Shown piece after piece: positions 1 through 6,941 of a stretch of 8,968 nucleotides of DNA. The notes under the pieces were generated by a model that was not told where the DNA came from, searched no databases, and saw only the letters and a program-made list of their open reading frames with translations. Position numbers and translations under genes: made by a program. This DNA comes from Planctomycetota bacterium (lineage in GTDB: Bacteria > Planctomycetota > Phycisphaerae > Tepidisphaerales > Tepidisphaeraceae): NCBI GenBank assembly GCA_029777755.1, contig JAKORQ010000054.1, positions 1 through 8,968 of the forward strand, given 5' to 3'. Within the stretch, counting starts at the first letter, position 1, and the number at the start of each line of letters is the position of its first letter.

Positions 1-24
1 CACTGACAGTAGATTCTGTCAGTG
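1..24. terminator. Perfect hairpin, probable transcription terminator beyond the KamA-family gene
   Basis: CACTGACAG (1-9) and CTGTCAGTG (16-24) are perfect reverse complements around a six-base loop, and the stem may extend past the window edge. It lies 30 bases beyond the stop codon of the minus-strand gene at 55-1248, where a terminator is expected. The minus-strand T-run that would prove this lies outside the window. On the plus strand the stem is followed by GTCTTTT, so it could also end a gene entering from the left. The hairpin is seen directly; terminator function is inferred. Confidence 0.6.
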
Positions 25-54
25 GTCTTTTGCGTCACTGTGCCAGCGCCGGAA

Positions 55-1248
55 TCATTCAGGCCCAACGGAGGTGGCAGTGTGGGCATGTTCGCGCTCG
101 ATGGCGGTGCCAGCGGCGTCGCTGGCCAGCCGCTGTGAGGCGCCCAGCATGCCGGCCACACGCTCAGGCAGGACCGGCCGCAGGTCATCCAGCCACACGG
201 CGTTGTCATCGCGGTGGAAGATCATGAAGCGACCCTCATTGGCCGGATCCTTGGCGCGATGGTAGCACAGGTACATGAACAGCGAATCCACGCCGACGAT
301 CTCTATCTTGCCCGTCTCGTGGGACATCACGAAGCGCAAGCGCTTAGCCAGGCCCGATACGTGGCGCTTGGCTTCCTCAAACAGTTCGTAGCCGCGGATG
401 ATCGGCACCGCGAACGGCTCATTACCGGCGGTCGGGCGGCCCTGGAACAGGTAGTACGGCGGGCAGCCGATGAACGAAAGTTTGCGGAACAGCTCGGCCA
501 GTACCTCGGAATCATCGTTGATCCCGCGAAGCACCGGGCATTGGTTGCAGCAGATTACGCCGTTGCGGATGAAGCAGTCGATCCCCTCGATCGCCTGCGG
601 TGTCAGCTCGCGGGGATGATCGAAGTGCGCCATCAGGTAGATGCGCTTATCCTTCGTGCTGCATTCACGCAGCAGTGCCTGCAGGTCAGGGTCATCGAGG
701 ATGCGCCAGGGGTTGAACGCCGGCATCTTCGAGCCTATGCGGATGATTTGCACGTGCGGGATCGCCCGCAGTGATTCAAGGATGTACCGCAGGCGCTTGG
801 TGGACAGCAACAGTGGATCGCCGCCGGTGAGCAGCACGTTGGTGATCCTCGGGGTTTCCGCGATGTACTTCAGGCCTTCGCTGACATCCAGCACCGCCTC
901 GTCATTGTCATTCATGAAAAGGCGCTTCCGGAAGCAGTAACGGCAGTACGCGCCACACACTTCGTTGCAAAGCAGCAGGGCGGTGTGTGGGTACTTGTGC
1001 TGCAGCCCGGGGACGCGGGTCACATCCTTTTCGTTGGAGGCATCCAGGTCACCCCAGTCGCTCAGTTCGTTCTCCTGCGGGATCACGAGATTGCGGATGG
1101 GGTCGTTCGGGTCATCCCAGTTGATCAGGCCCAGGTAATAGTCGTTGAGGCGGAAGGCGTACTTCTTCGACACCTGCTTGAGTTTCTCGCGTTGATCGGC
1201 TGGGATCTGGGCGATCTTGTCGATGTCGGTAATGTAACGCAGCTTCAT
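55..1248 (-). CDS. KamA-family radical SAM protein (lysine 2,3-aminomutase-like)
   Basis: This 397-residue protein belongs to the lysine 2,3-aminomutase family, PLP-dependent radical SAM enzymes that move an amino group between the alpha and beta carbons of an amino acid. The [4Fe-4S] ligands are C98, C102 and C105 in CGAYCRYC, followed by FRKR. LLTGGDPLL (139-147) is the SAM-binding stretch. NQCPVLRGIND (235-245) is a family signature. K314 in HETGKIE is at the position expected for the PLP-binding lysine. The last ~25 residues look like an unstructured tail. The ATG at 1248 has a strong AAGGAG six bases upstream. The gene appears monocistronic: the upstream gene is closed by its own terminator. 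Substrate is unproven: lysine, glutamate or an EF-P-type lysine (EpmB) are all possible, and no epmA, efp or lysine-fermentation gene is visible. Family assignment is firm; the specific reaction is not. Confidence 0.93.
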   Translation of the reverse strand: MKLRYITDIDKIAQIPADQREKLKQVSKKYAFRLNDYYLGLINWDDPNDPIRNLVIPQENELSDWGDLDASNEKDVTRVPGLQHKYPHTALLLCNEVCGAYCRYCFRKRLFMNDNDEAVLDVSEGLKYIAETPRITNVLLTGGDPLLLSTKRLRYILESLRAIPHVQIIRIGSKMPAFNPWRILDDPDLQALLRECSTKDKRIYLMAHFDHPRELTPQAIEGIDCFIRNGVICCNQCPVLRGINDDSEVLAELFRKLSFIGCPPYYLFQGRPTAGNEPFAVPIIRGYELFEEAKRHVSGLAKRLRFVMSHETGKIEIVGVDSLFMYLCYHRAKDPANEGRFMIFHRDDNAVWLDDLRPVLPERVAGMLGASQRLASDAAGTAIEREHAHTATSVGPE

Positions 1249-1588
1249 CGGCGTCTCCTTTCAAGTTAGTGGCGCACAGAAGAGGCAAGCGTCGCGCCCG
1301 CGGCAGGAGGGCGCACTGCATCAGCGCTCAGTTGCAAAATGCGATTAGATCGATTCGCCCGGCTCTATCGCTTGCTCGTCACCACGGGACGTTCCCGGGC
1401 GGCGGGCGATACACATCTTCCCCACGGCAGGCTGCCTGCCGACCCTATTTCACATTCCACTGGTAACAACCGGGCGCAACGGGATCAACTTCAAAAACAG
1501 CCATGAGGCGAAAAATGCTGCTTAACAGGGAGATTAAGGCAGGATGCTGCAAGGTGTGAGCGACGAACCAGTAAATACATGCGCTGCG
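1249..1588. other. Non-coding gap between the KamA-family and GH130 genes
   Basis: I find no supported gene in this stretch; the short reading frames crossing it have no ribosome-binding site and no recognisable protein. The kamA-like Shine-Dalgarno (AAGGAG on the minus strand, about 1255-1260) is at its left end. Two small inverted repeats are present: CGGGA/TCCCG (1385-1397) and CGGCAGG/CCTGCCG (1425-1441, three-base loop). Neither has a T-run, so neither looks like a terminator. The promoter of the KamA-family gene should lie here, but I could not pick a convincing -35/-10 pair. Confidence 0.5.
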
Positions 1589-1591
1589 CAG

Positions 1592-1624
1592 AAAAAAACG
1601 CGCCACACGACAGGGTGTGGCGCG
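1592..1624 (-). terminator. Rho-independent terminator of the GH130 gene
   Basis: A perfect 10-bp stem (1599-1608 with 1615-1624; CGCGCCACAC / GTGTGGCGCG) closes a six-base loop. Read on the minus strand it is followed at once by seven Ts (plus-strand A-run 1592-1598). It begins 32 bases after the GH130 stop codon. Stem, loop, U-tract and position all match an intrinsic terminator. The plus-strand side has no T-run, so it acts in one direction. Confidence 0.93.
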
Positions 1625-1656
1625 CGACAGAATGTTCATCCAACCAGGGGGCGATG

Positions 1657-2649
1657 TTACAGCGGTTTGCACAGCTCCAGCAGGTCATCCACATGCGCTG
1701 TCACCAGGCATTCATAGGTGTCGGCCGCCCCGTAGTAGATCTTCACCTCGCCATTATCCTCCAGGATCATGCCGCCGGGGAAAATCACGTAGTTCCTGAA
1801 GCCTCCCTCGATCTCGTAGCTCGCCTCGGGGGCGATCAGCGGCTCCCTGCTCATGCCGATCACCTTCCAGGGCTGCTCAAGGTCCAGCAGGCAGATGCCG
1901 GCCGAGTAGCGCTTCTGCCAAGGTTGCGATTCCCAGCCGTTGCGGCCACGGTTGTTGTCGCGATCGACCGCGTGGATGGTGGTGAGCCAGCCCTTTTGGG
2001 TCTTAACCGGCGGGGCGGCCGGTCCAATCTTGTCATTGGCATACGGCACGTGCTCCACGCCCAGGACGAGGTTGTTGTTGCCCCAGTAGCGCAGGTCAGG
2101 CGAATCGGCAAACCACATATCGAAGCGGTCGCGCCCGCGGCTGTAAACCGGCATGGGGCGCTCCAGGCGGCAGTACCTGCCGCCGACTTTCTCGGGGAAG
2201 AGCACCATGTTCCGGTTCTCTGGCGCTGAGATGGAGAGGATCTCGAACTTCTCGAAGTCCTCAGTACGGGCGATCCCGCCGCGGATACCGTGGTGCGTAT
2301 CAACCGCGAAGCACATGTAGACCACGCCATCGATCACGGTCAGGCGCGGGTCATAGGCGCGGGTGATCTCGGCATCCTTAAGTTCGAAGCAGACCTTCGG
2401 CTGCACCTCCCAGCTGACGCCATCGTTGGAGAATGCCAGCCCAAGGTTGGTGCCGTCGAACTTTGGGTCATCCCAGCGGCCATAGTCGTTGCGGAACACC
2501 ATGACGTACTTGCCCTGGTACTTGCACACGCCGGCATTGAATGTCAGCGTCGCGTGGTAGGGCACGTTCTTGTGGGAAAGGACAGGGTTGGCAGGGTGTC
2601 GCTTGATAACAGGGGCGCTCTTGAGAGCCGGCCCGGTAGATCCATTCAT
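1657..2649 (-). CDS. Glycoside hydrolase family 130 protein, probable beta-mannoside phosphorylase
   Basis: The 330-residue protein is a full-length GH130 five-bladed beta-propeller with no signal peptide, so it is cytoplasmic. GH130 enzymes split beta-mannosides with phosphate, releasing alpha-mannose 1-phosphate from mannosyl-glucose, mannobiose or mannosyl-GlcNAc. The catalytic acid is probably D100 in RAYDPRL. Candidate phosphate-binding residues are R146 (ENRNMVLFPEK), R164 (RLERP), K207 (DKIGP) and H226 (TIHAV). Their spacing matches, as I recall it, the phosphorylase Uhgb_MP (D104, R150, R168, K212, H231), which argues for a phosphorylase and against the hydrolytic GH130 subfamilies. 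The ATG at 2649 has GGAG eight bases upstream, and a strong terminator follows the gene. It stands alone: no mannobiose epimerase, endo-mannanase or sugar transporter is beside it. The exact acceptor sugar cannot be read from the sequence. Confidence 0.92.
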   Translation of the reverse strand: MNGSTGPALKSAPVIKRHPANPVLSHKNVPYHATLTFNAGVCKYQGKYVMVFRNDYGRWDDPKFDGTNLGLAFSNDGVSWEVQPKVCFELKDAEITRAYDPRLTVIDGVVYMCFAVDTHHGIRGGIARTEDFEKFEILSISAPENRNMVLFPEKVGGRYCRLERPMPVYSRGRDRFDMWFADSPDLRYWGNNNLVLGVEHVPYANDKIGPAAPPVKTQKGWLTTIHAVDRDNNRGRNGWESQPWQKRYSAGICLLDLEQPWKVIGMSREPLIAPEASYEIEGGFRNYVIFPGGMILEDNGEVKIYYGAADTYECLVTAHVDDLLELCKPL

Positions 2650-2833
2650 CTTTGTCGCTCCAGGCTAAGTTAGTTGTCGCGAAAGATTACCAAAGTGCCA
2701 GCTAAAAGCTACGCGCCTATCTTTGCGGGGTGGATTCTCTCACCGTGGATGGGGTGGCTTGTGTCGCCCCATTGCCTTCTTTTTGGTTTGTGAGAGGATT
2801 TCCCACCTTAAACAAACGGAGAAGTTCTCAATC
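2650..2833. promoter_or_regulatory. Divergent intergenic region between GH130 and the epimerase operon
   Basis: This 184-bp region must carry both the minus-strand GH130 promoter and the plus-strand epimerase promoter, because the genes point away from each other. I see no strong -35/-10 match on either strand. It holds the GH130 Shine-Dalgarno at its left end, a terminator-like hairpin at 2750-2785, a six-base inverted repeat GTTTGT/ACAAAC (2786-2791 and 2812-2817), and the epimerase Shine-Dalgarno GGAGAAG (2818-2824). Promoter content is inferred from layout. Confidence 0.55.
2750..2785 (+). promoter_or_regulatory. Terminator-like leader hairpin upstream of the epimerase operon
   Basis: TGGGGTGGC (2750-2758) pairs with GTCGCCCCA (2763-2771) over nine positions, two of them G-U, with a four-base loop TTGT. 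TTGCCTTCTTTTTGG follows, a T-rich but interrupted tract. It lies about 60 bases before the epimerase start on the same strand. No complete gene precedes it on this strand within the window, so a role as a leader attenuator is more natural than as the end of another transcript. The pairing is seen; attenuation is inference. Confidence 0.4.
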
Positions 2834-3733
2834 ATGTACGTTCTGGTAACCGGAGCGACAGGAAACCTTGGGTCAGCTACCTGCGAACAACTCAAGGCCT
2901 CGGGCATCGAATTTCGCGCAACCGATGTGCGCACGCGTAAGGACATCGGGTATCAGGTAATCGTGGAGAATCTGCTGAACCGCGAGGCATGCTATCGCCT
3001 CGTGGAAGGATGCGACGCCATCATCCACATCGCCAATCGGCCAAATGAGTATGCCGGCTCGTCGCCGCAGGAGATTTACTCCGAGAACTGTGCCATGAAC
3101 ATCAACGTCTTCCAGGCGGGCGTTGATGTCGGGGTGAAGAAGATCATCTACGCCAGCTCGATCCAGACCATGCTGGGCAGCCGTCGAGCCTCGCAGGCGG
3201 ACCAGGTGCCCAGCAACTATCCCTACCTGCCGGCCGACGGGAATATACCCGTCAATCCCGGCAACCACTATGCGGCCAGCAAGGTCGCCGGCGAGCAGTT
3301 GCTGCGATACTACGTCGAGCATCGCGGACTGGAGACGGGAGTATCGTTGCGCCTGCCGGGGATGTGCCGGAAGGAGTGGTATGACTGGATGCGCAAGCAC
3401 TCCAACATCGATCGTCTCTGGCGCAATGATTACATCGATGAACTGGGCGCCTGGCTCACCTTCCCCGATGCCGGCCGGCTGTGCGTGGCGATACTGAAGT
3501 CAGGGCTGACCGGTTACCGAACCTATTTCCCGGCCGCCCCTACGTTGCGCTTCGATATCTCGGAGGCCGACTTCATTCAGCGCTTCTACAAGGATGTGCC
3601 GCTGAGGAAGCCTGTCGAGCAATTGCGCGGGCTGGTGGATATCTCGCAGATTACGGCCGAGACCGGGTGGGTGCCGATCGATGAGGATTTCCGAATCGAG
3701 GAGCCCGAGAAGAAGGAGGCTGCTGCAGTCTGA
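2834..3733 (+). CDS. NAD(P)-dependent epimerase/dehydratase (extended SDR)
   Basis: This 299-residue protein is an extended short-chain dehydrogenase/reductase of the type that oxidises, epimerises or dehydrates sugars, often as nucleotide sugars. It opens with a Rossmann beta strand and the dinucleotide-binding motif GATGNLG (7-13), followed by D31 at the end of strand two, which favours NAD. The catalytic set is S108/S109 in YASSIQ and Y146-x3-K150 in HYAASK. The start at ATG 2834 puts the Rossmann strand at the N terminus and has GGAGAAG upstream; a longer in-frame start near 2723 would add residues with no family match and read through the leader hairpin. The stop overlaps the next start by one base (TGATG). 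The C-terminal end is charged (EEPEKKE), and its codons contain a strong AAGGAGG that probably serves the next gene. Substrate is unknown; nucleotide-sugar epimerase and uronate-dehydrogenase-like roles are both open. Confidence 0.9.
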   Translation: MYVLVTGATGNLGSATCEQLKASGIEFRATDVRTRKDIGYQVIVENLLNREACYRLVEGCDAIIHIANRPNEYAGSSPQEIYSENCAMNINVFQAGVDVGVKKIIYASSIQTMLGSRRASQADQVPSNYPYLPADGNIPVNPGNHYAASKVAGEQLLRYYVEHRGLETGVSLRLPGMCRKEWYDWMRKHSNIDRLWRNDYIDELGAWLTFPDAGRLCVAILKSGLTGYRTYFPAAPTLRFDISEADFIQRFYKDVPLRKPVEQLRGLVDISQITAETGWVPIDEDFRIEEPEKKEAAAV

Positions 3734-4398
3734 TGTCCTATGGCGCGGTGATCTTCGACTTGGACGGCACGCTGATCGACAGCCTTGCGGATATTGCGGC
3801 TGCCACCAATCGCACGATGGTGGCGCACGGCTATCCCACGCATCCCATCGATGCGTATCGCAACTTTATCGGCGATGGCGCACGGAACCTCATCAAGCGG
3901 GCGCTGCCCGCATCGGTGCGCGACGATGAGGCGACGGTGTCGGCGTGTCTGGAAACCTACAGCCGTGAGTACGCGGCTGCCTGGAACGTACGGACATGCC
4001 TGTATCCGGGGATCAGCTCGCTCCTTACGAAGCTCAAGCAGATGGGCCTGAAGCTCGCCGTGCTGTCCAACAAGCCGGACGAGTTTACACAGTCATGCGC
4101 CAGTCAGTTTCTTGCTGACTGGCGCTTTGACATCGTGATGGGGGCAAGCCCTCGTTTTCCGCATAAGCCGGATCCTGCATCGGCGCTGCAGATTGCTGAT
4201 GCCTTTGCACTTCCGCCTGGGCGGATCATTTACGTAGGCGACATGCCGGTGGACATGAGCACAGCGCGCAATGCGGGCATGTATGCCGTTGGTGTCGCCT
4301 GGGGAATGCGCACGCGAGGGCAGCTCATCGATGCCGGAGCCGATATCGTCATCGACAGGCCAGACGAGCTTATCGCGATCGCCTCAAGCAGCCGCTGA
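3733..4398 (+). CDS. HAD-family phosphatase (phosphoglycolate phosphatase-like)
   Basis: This 221-residue protein is a HAD subfamily IA phosphohydrolase with all four motifs: motif I DLDGTLID with nucleophile D9 and acid/base D11, motif II at S112 (VLSNKPDE), motif III K145 (HKPDP), and motif IV GDMPVDM with D170 and D174. A helical cap occupies roughly residues 15-90. Motif IV followed by TARNAGM is typical of Gph/PpaX-type enzymes, which remove phosphate from 2-phosphoglycolate or pyrophosphate, but HAD substrates cannot be assigned from motifs. It starts at the A of the upstream TGA, with AAGGAGG 13 bases before it (3713-3719), so it is co-transcribed and probably translationally coupled with the epimerase. 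That suggests a phosphorylated sugar or sugar-acid substrate (inference). Its stop is three bases from the pyrB stop on the other strand, and it contains a perfect 11-bp hairpin at 4097-4125. Confidence 0.92.
   Translation: MSYGAVIFDLDGTLIDSLADIAAATNRTMVAHGYPTHPIDAYRNFIGDGARNLIKRALPASVRDDEATVSACLETYSREYAAAWNVRTCLYPGISSLLTKLKQMGLKLAVLSNKPDEFTQSCASQFLADWRFDIVMGASPRFPHKPDPASALQIADAFALPPGRIIYVGDMPVDMSTARNAGMYAVGVAWGMRTRGQLIDAGADIVIDRPDELIAIASSSR
4097..4125. repeat. Perfect 11-bp inverted repeat inside the HAD gene
   Basis: GCGCCAGTCAG (4097-4107) and CTGACTGGCGC (4115-4125) are exact reverse complements with a seven-base loop, followed on the plus strand by TTT. The arms encode part of SCASQFLADWRF, a stretch between motifs II and III. 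On the minus strand the structure lies 277 bases downstream of the pyrB stop, where it could form the 3' end of pyrB mRNA. The repeat is seen directly; any function is inference. Confidence 0.75.
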
Positions 4399-4401
4399 TT
4401 T

Positions 4402-5364
<963 letters not shown>

Positions 5365-5388
5365 AAACGTTCTTGCCTGATCCTTCCT

Positions 5389-5928
5389 TTACCTGGCCTC
5401 TTTCGGTTCGACGACGATCTCGTCTATTCCATCAGTCTCGACCAGGTGTACGTTAACCCGCGCATCTCTGGGGACATGCGGAAGCGTGATACCAACGTAG
5501 TCGGCCGCGATCGGCAACTCTCGTCCGCCGCGGTCAACCAGGACCGCCAGGCGGATCACAGCCGGCCGCCCGAAGTCCACCAGCGCATCCAGCGCTGACC
5601 TTACCGACCTACCCGTAAACAGTACGTCATCCACCAGCAGCAGCGGAATGCCATCCAGCGGTACCGAGATCTCGGTAGGCCCAGCCAGAGGGGCAGGGCC
5701 AATCTCCGATAGATCATCCCGATACAGCGTCACATCCAGCACTCCACGCCCAATGTTCTTGAACCCTCGCGATTTCAGCAAAGTTGTAAGGCGTTGCGCA
5801 ATCGTTTCGCCTCTCGTGCGGATGCCGATGATATTCAGCGGCTGGTTGGGGTCGAAGGCGGCCGCGACCTTGGCCGCCAGCTCATTCAGGATGTACTGAA
5901 CGTCGGATTGGTCGTAGTGGTTACGCAT
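5389..5928 (-). CDS. pyrR: PyrR: pyr regulatory protein / uracil phosphoribosyltransferase
   Basis: This 179-residue protein has the type I phosphoribosyltransferase fold. PyrR proteins convert uracil and PRPP to UMP and, in Firmicutes and some other groups, bind pyr mRNA to control attenuation. The PRPP loop VDDVLFTGRS is at 99-108, with LLL strand residues before it. IGIRTRG (34-40), DVTLYRDDL (65-73) and LVDRGGRELPIAADYVG (130-146) are PyrR-specific signatures that separate it from plain Upp. The ATG at 5928 matches the family N terminus, but its Shine-Dalgarno is poor: GAGG 14 bases upstream. It precedes pyrB by 24 bases and follows the TIM-barrel gene by 75 bases. I see no classical PyrR-binding loop or hairpin plus T-run in the 75-base leader, so regulation may be absent, translational or located elsewhere. 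Identity is firm; the regulatory role is open. Confidence 0.96.
   Translation of the reverse strand: MRNHYDQSDVQYILNELAAKVAAAFDPNQPLNIIGIRTRGETIAQRLTTLLKSRGFKNIGRGVLDVTLYRDDLSEIGPAPLAGPTEISVPLDGIPLLLVDDVLFTGRSVRSALDALVDFGRPAVIRLAVLVDRGGRELPIAADYVGITLPHVPRDARVNVHLVETDGIDEIVVEPKEAR
5662..5677. repeat. 16-bp perfect palindrome within pyrR
   Basis: TACCGAGATCTCGGTA is a gapless perfect palindrome in the pyrR coding sequence, over codons near residues 84-89. It could be a protein-binding site. One such gapless palindrome in a window of this size is only mildly surprising by chance, so function is unproven. Confidence 0.4.
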
Positions 5929-5930
5929 TG

Positions 5931-5950
5931 CTCAAGAGACTACCTCAAGA
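5931..5950 (-). repeat. Tandem heptamer at the pyrR translation start
   Basis: On the minus strand TCTTGAG occurs twice, 13 bases apart (5944-5950 and 5931-5937), the second copy ending three bases before the pyrR ATG. The two copies span the area where a Shine-Dalgarno should be, and the only GAGG belongs to the distal copy. They may reflect an RNA- or protein-binding site that controls translation; this is weak inference from a short repeat. Confidence 0.3.
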
Positions 5951-6003
5951 CCGTATACACACCAAATATCGCCGGGCATGGTGACAGCGATTTCGCGAGC
6001 CAA

Positions 6004-6852
6004 TCAGTCTTCCTCGAACATGCGTGCCCGCAGGAACTCGCGCGACTTAACCGCCGCCTCGTCCGGCCGTTCGGTCTGAGTATATAGCTCAACCGTGATC
6101 CAGCGATTGTAGCCGATCTCCTTAAGCACGTTTCCGACAGTGGCCCAGTCCATGGTGCCTTCGCCGGGAATCAGGTGGTAATGCTTGCGCCCGGGAATGT
6201 CCTCAACATGCAGGTTCCAGATCCGGTCGGCCAGCAGGCGAATGGCCGAGGGAATGTCTTCACCCAATACCTGGCTGTGGCCGATATCCAGGTTGGCCCC
6301 CAGCAGCGGATGGCCGATGCGATCGATCCAGGCGCGCAATTCCTCCGCGTACTCAATGAACAGCCCCGGCTCGCACTCGATGCCTACCTTCATTTCCCAC
6401 TTGTCGGCCAGGTCCAGCACGCGCTTCAGATTCTCGTTCAGCAGACGATCGGCCATCGTCGGTGAGATGCTGCCCAGCATTTTGCCCGAGGTGATGGAAA
6501 CGCAATCTGCCCCGACCGCCTTTGCCAGTTCCATCGCCTTGCCGATCATGCGGATGCGGTCATCACGCCAGCGTGGATTGGGGCTTATTAGGCTGGGCTC
6601 AAAGAAAGCCTCCGGCGGCGGGTCGCGGAAAAACCCAAATGTGCAGTTGGCGTTGATGTTGCTCACCTGGAGACGCAGCCGCTCAACTTCGCGGGCGGCC
6701 TCAAGGATCAGGGATGAATTGAGCGTCCCGGGATAGGCGTGGGGGATGTCCGCCAGTATCTCGACGCCTTCATACCCGGCGGCTCTGATGCGCTGCAGCG
6801 CATAGGACAGCGGATAGCGCGTAAATGCATTGGTAGAAAAGGCCAGTCGCAT
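6004..6852 (-). CDS. Sugar phosphate isomerase/epimerase-type TIM-barrel protein
   Basis: This 282-residue protein belongs to the xylose isomerase-like / AP endonuclease 2 TIM-barrel superfamily, typically metal-dependent sugar isomerases or epimerases. The first strand is RLAFSTNAF, followed by GYEGVEILAD (27-36). Likely metal ligands are E159 or E161 in GIECEPG, D189 and H192 in NLDIGHS, H215 in LHVED and E255 in WITVELY. HLIPGEGTMDW (226-236) is typical of the family. The ATG at 6852 is chosen because the first barrel strand begins there; an in-frame ATG at 6906 would add 18 residues unlike the family and run through an inverted repeat. Neither start has a good Shine-Dalgarno. The gene ends 75 bases before pyrR on the same strand and may share a transcript with it, but no pyrimidine role is evident. 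Fold is confident, substrate unknown. Confidence 0.87.
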   Translation of the reverse strand: MRLAFSTNAFTRYPLSYALQRIRAAGYEGVEILADIPHAYPGTLNSSLILEAAREVERLRLQVSNINANCTFGFFRDPPPEAFFEPSLISPNPRWRDDRIRMIGKAMELAKAVGADCVSITSGKMLGSISPTMADRLLNENLKRVLDLADKWEMKVGIECEPGLFIEYAEELRAWIDRIGHPLLGANLDIGHSQVLGEDIPSAIRLLADRIWNLHVEDIPGRKHYHLIPGEGTMDWATVGNVLKEIGYNRWITVELYTQTERPDEAAVKSREFLRARMFEED

Positions 6853-6876
6853 GCCACAAGTGTATGGCGCAGCTAC

Positions 6877-6894
6877 ATCTCGTGTAAGCGAGAT
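6877..6894. promoter_or_regulatory. Operator-like inverted repeat upstream of the TIM-barrel gene
   Basis: ATCTCG (6877-6882) and CGAGAT (6889-6894) are perfect half-sites around a six-base spacer TGTAAG. The 18-bp site is centred about 33 bases before the preferred start at 6852 on the minus strand, a position suited to a repressor or a small leader hairpin. The symmetry is seen; binding is inferred. Confidence 0.35.
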
Positions 6895-6941
6895 AACGAC
6901 ACGCATGTGTGGAAGATTCGTAGTTGGAAGGGGAACGCGGA

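Noticed and set aside
214..774. Long plus-strand open frame opposite the KamA-family gene
   Set aside because: It mirrors the codon periodicity of the real gene, has no ribosome-binding site and no family-like residues.
1425..1441. CGGCAGG/CCTGCCG hairpin in the kamA-GH130 gap as a terminator
   Set aside because: The stem is good but no T-run follows on either strand, and the GH130 transcript already ends at the strong terminator at 1592-1624.
1579..2229. Plus-strand open frame of over 200 codons opposite GH130
   Set aside because: It begins in the GH130 terminator and is a shadow of the GC-rich GH130 codons; no protein features are recognisable.
2723..2833. N-terminal extension of the epimerase from a TTG at 2723
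   Set aside because: It would add 37 residues before the Rossmann strand, lacks a Shine-Dalgarno, and the ATG at 2834 fits the family start.
6853..6906. Longer start for the TIM-barrel protein at 6906
   Set aside because: The 18 extra residues precede the first barrel strand and do not look like the family; the region contains a symmetric site more consistent with non-coding DNA.
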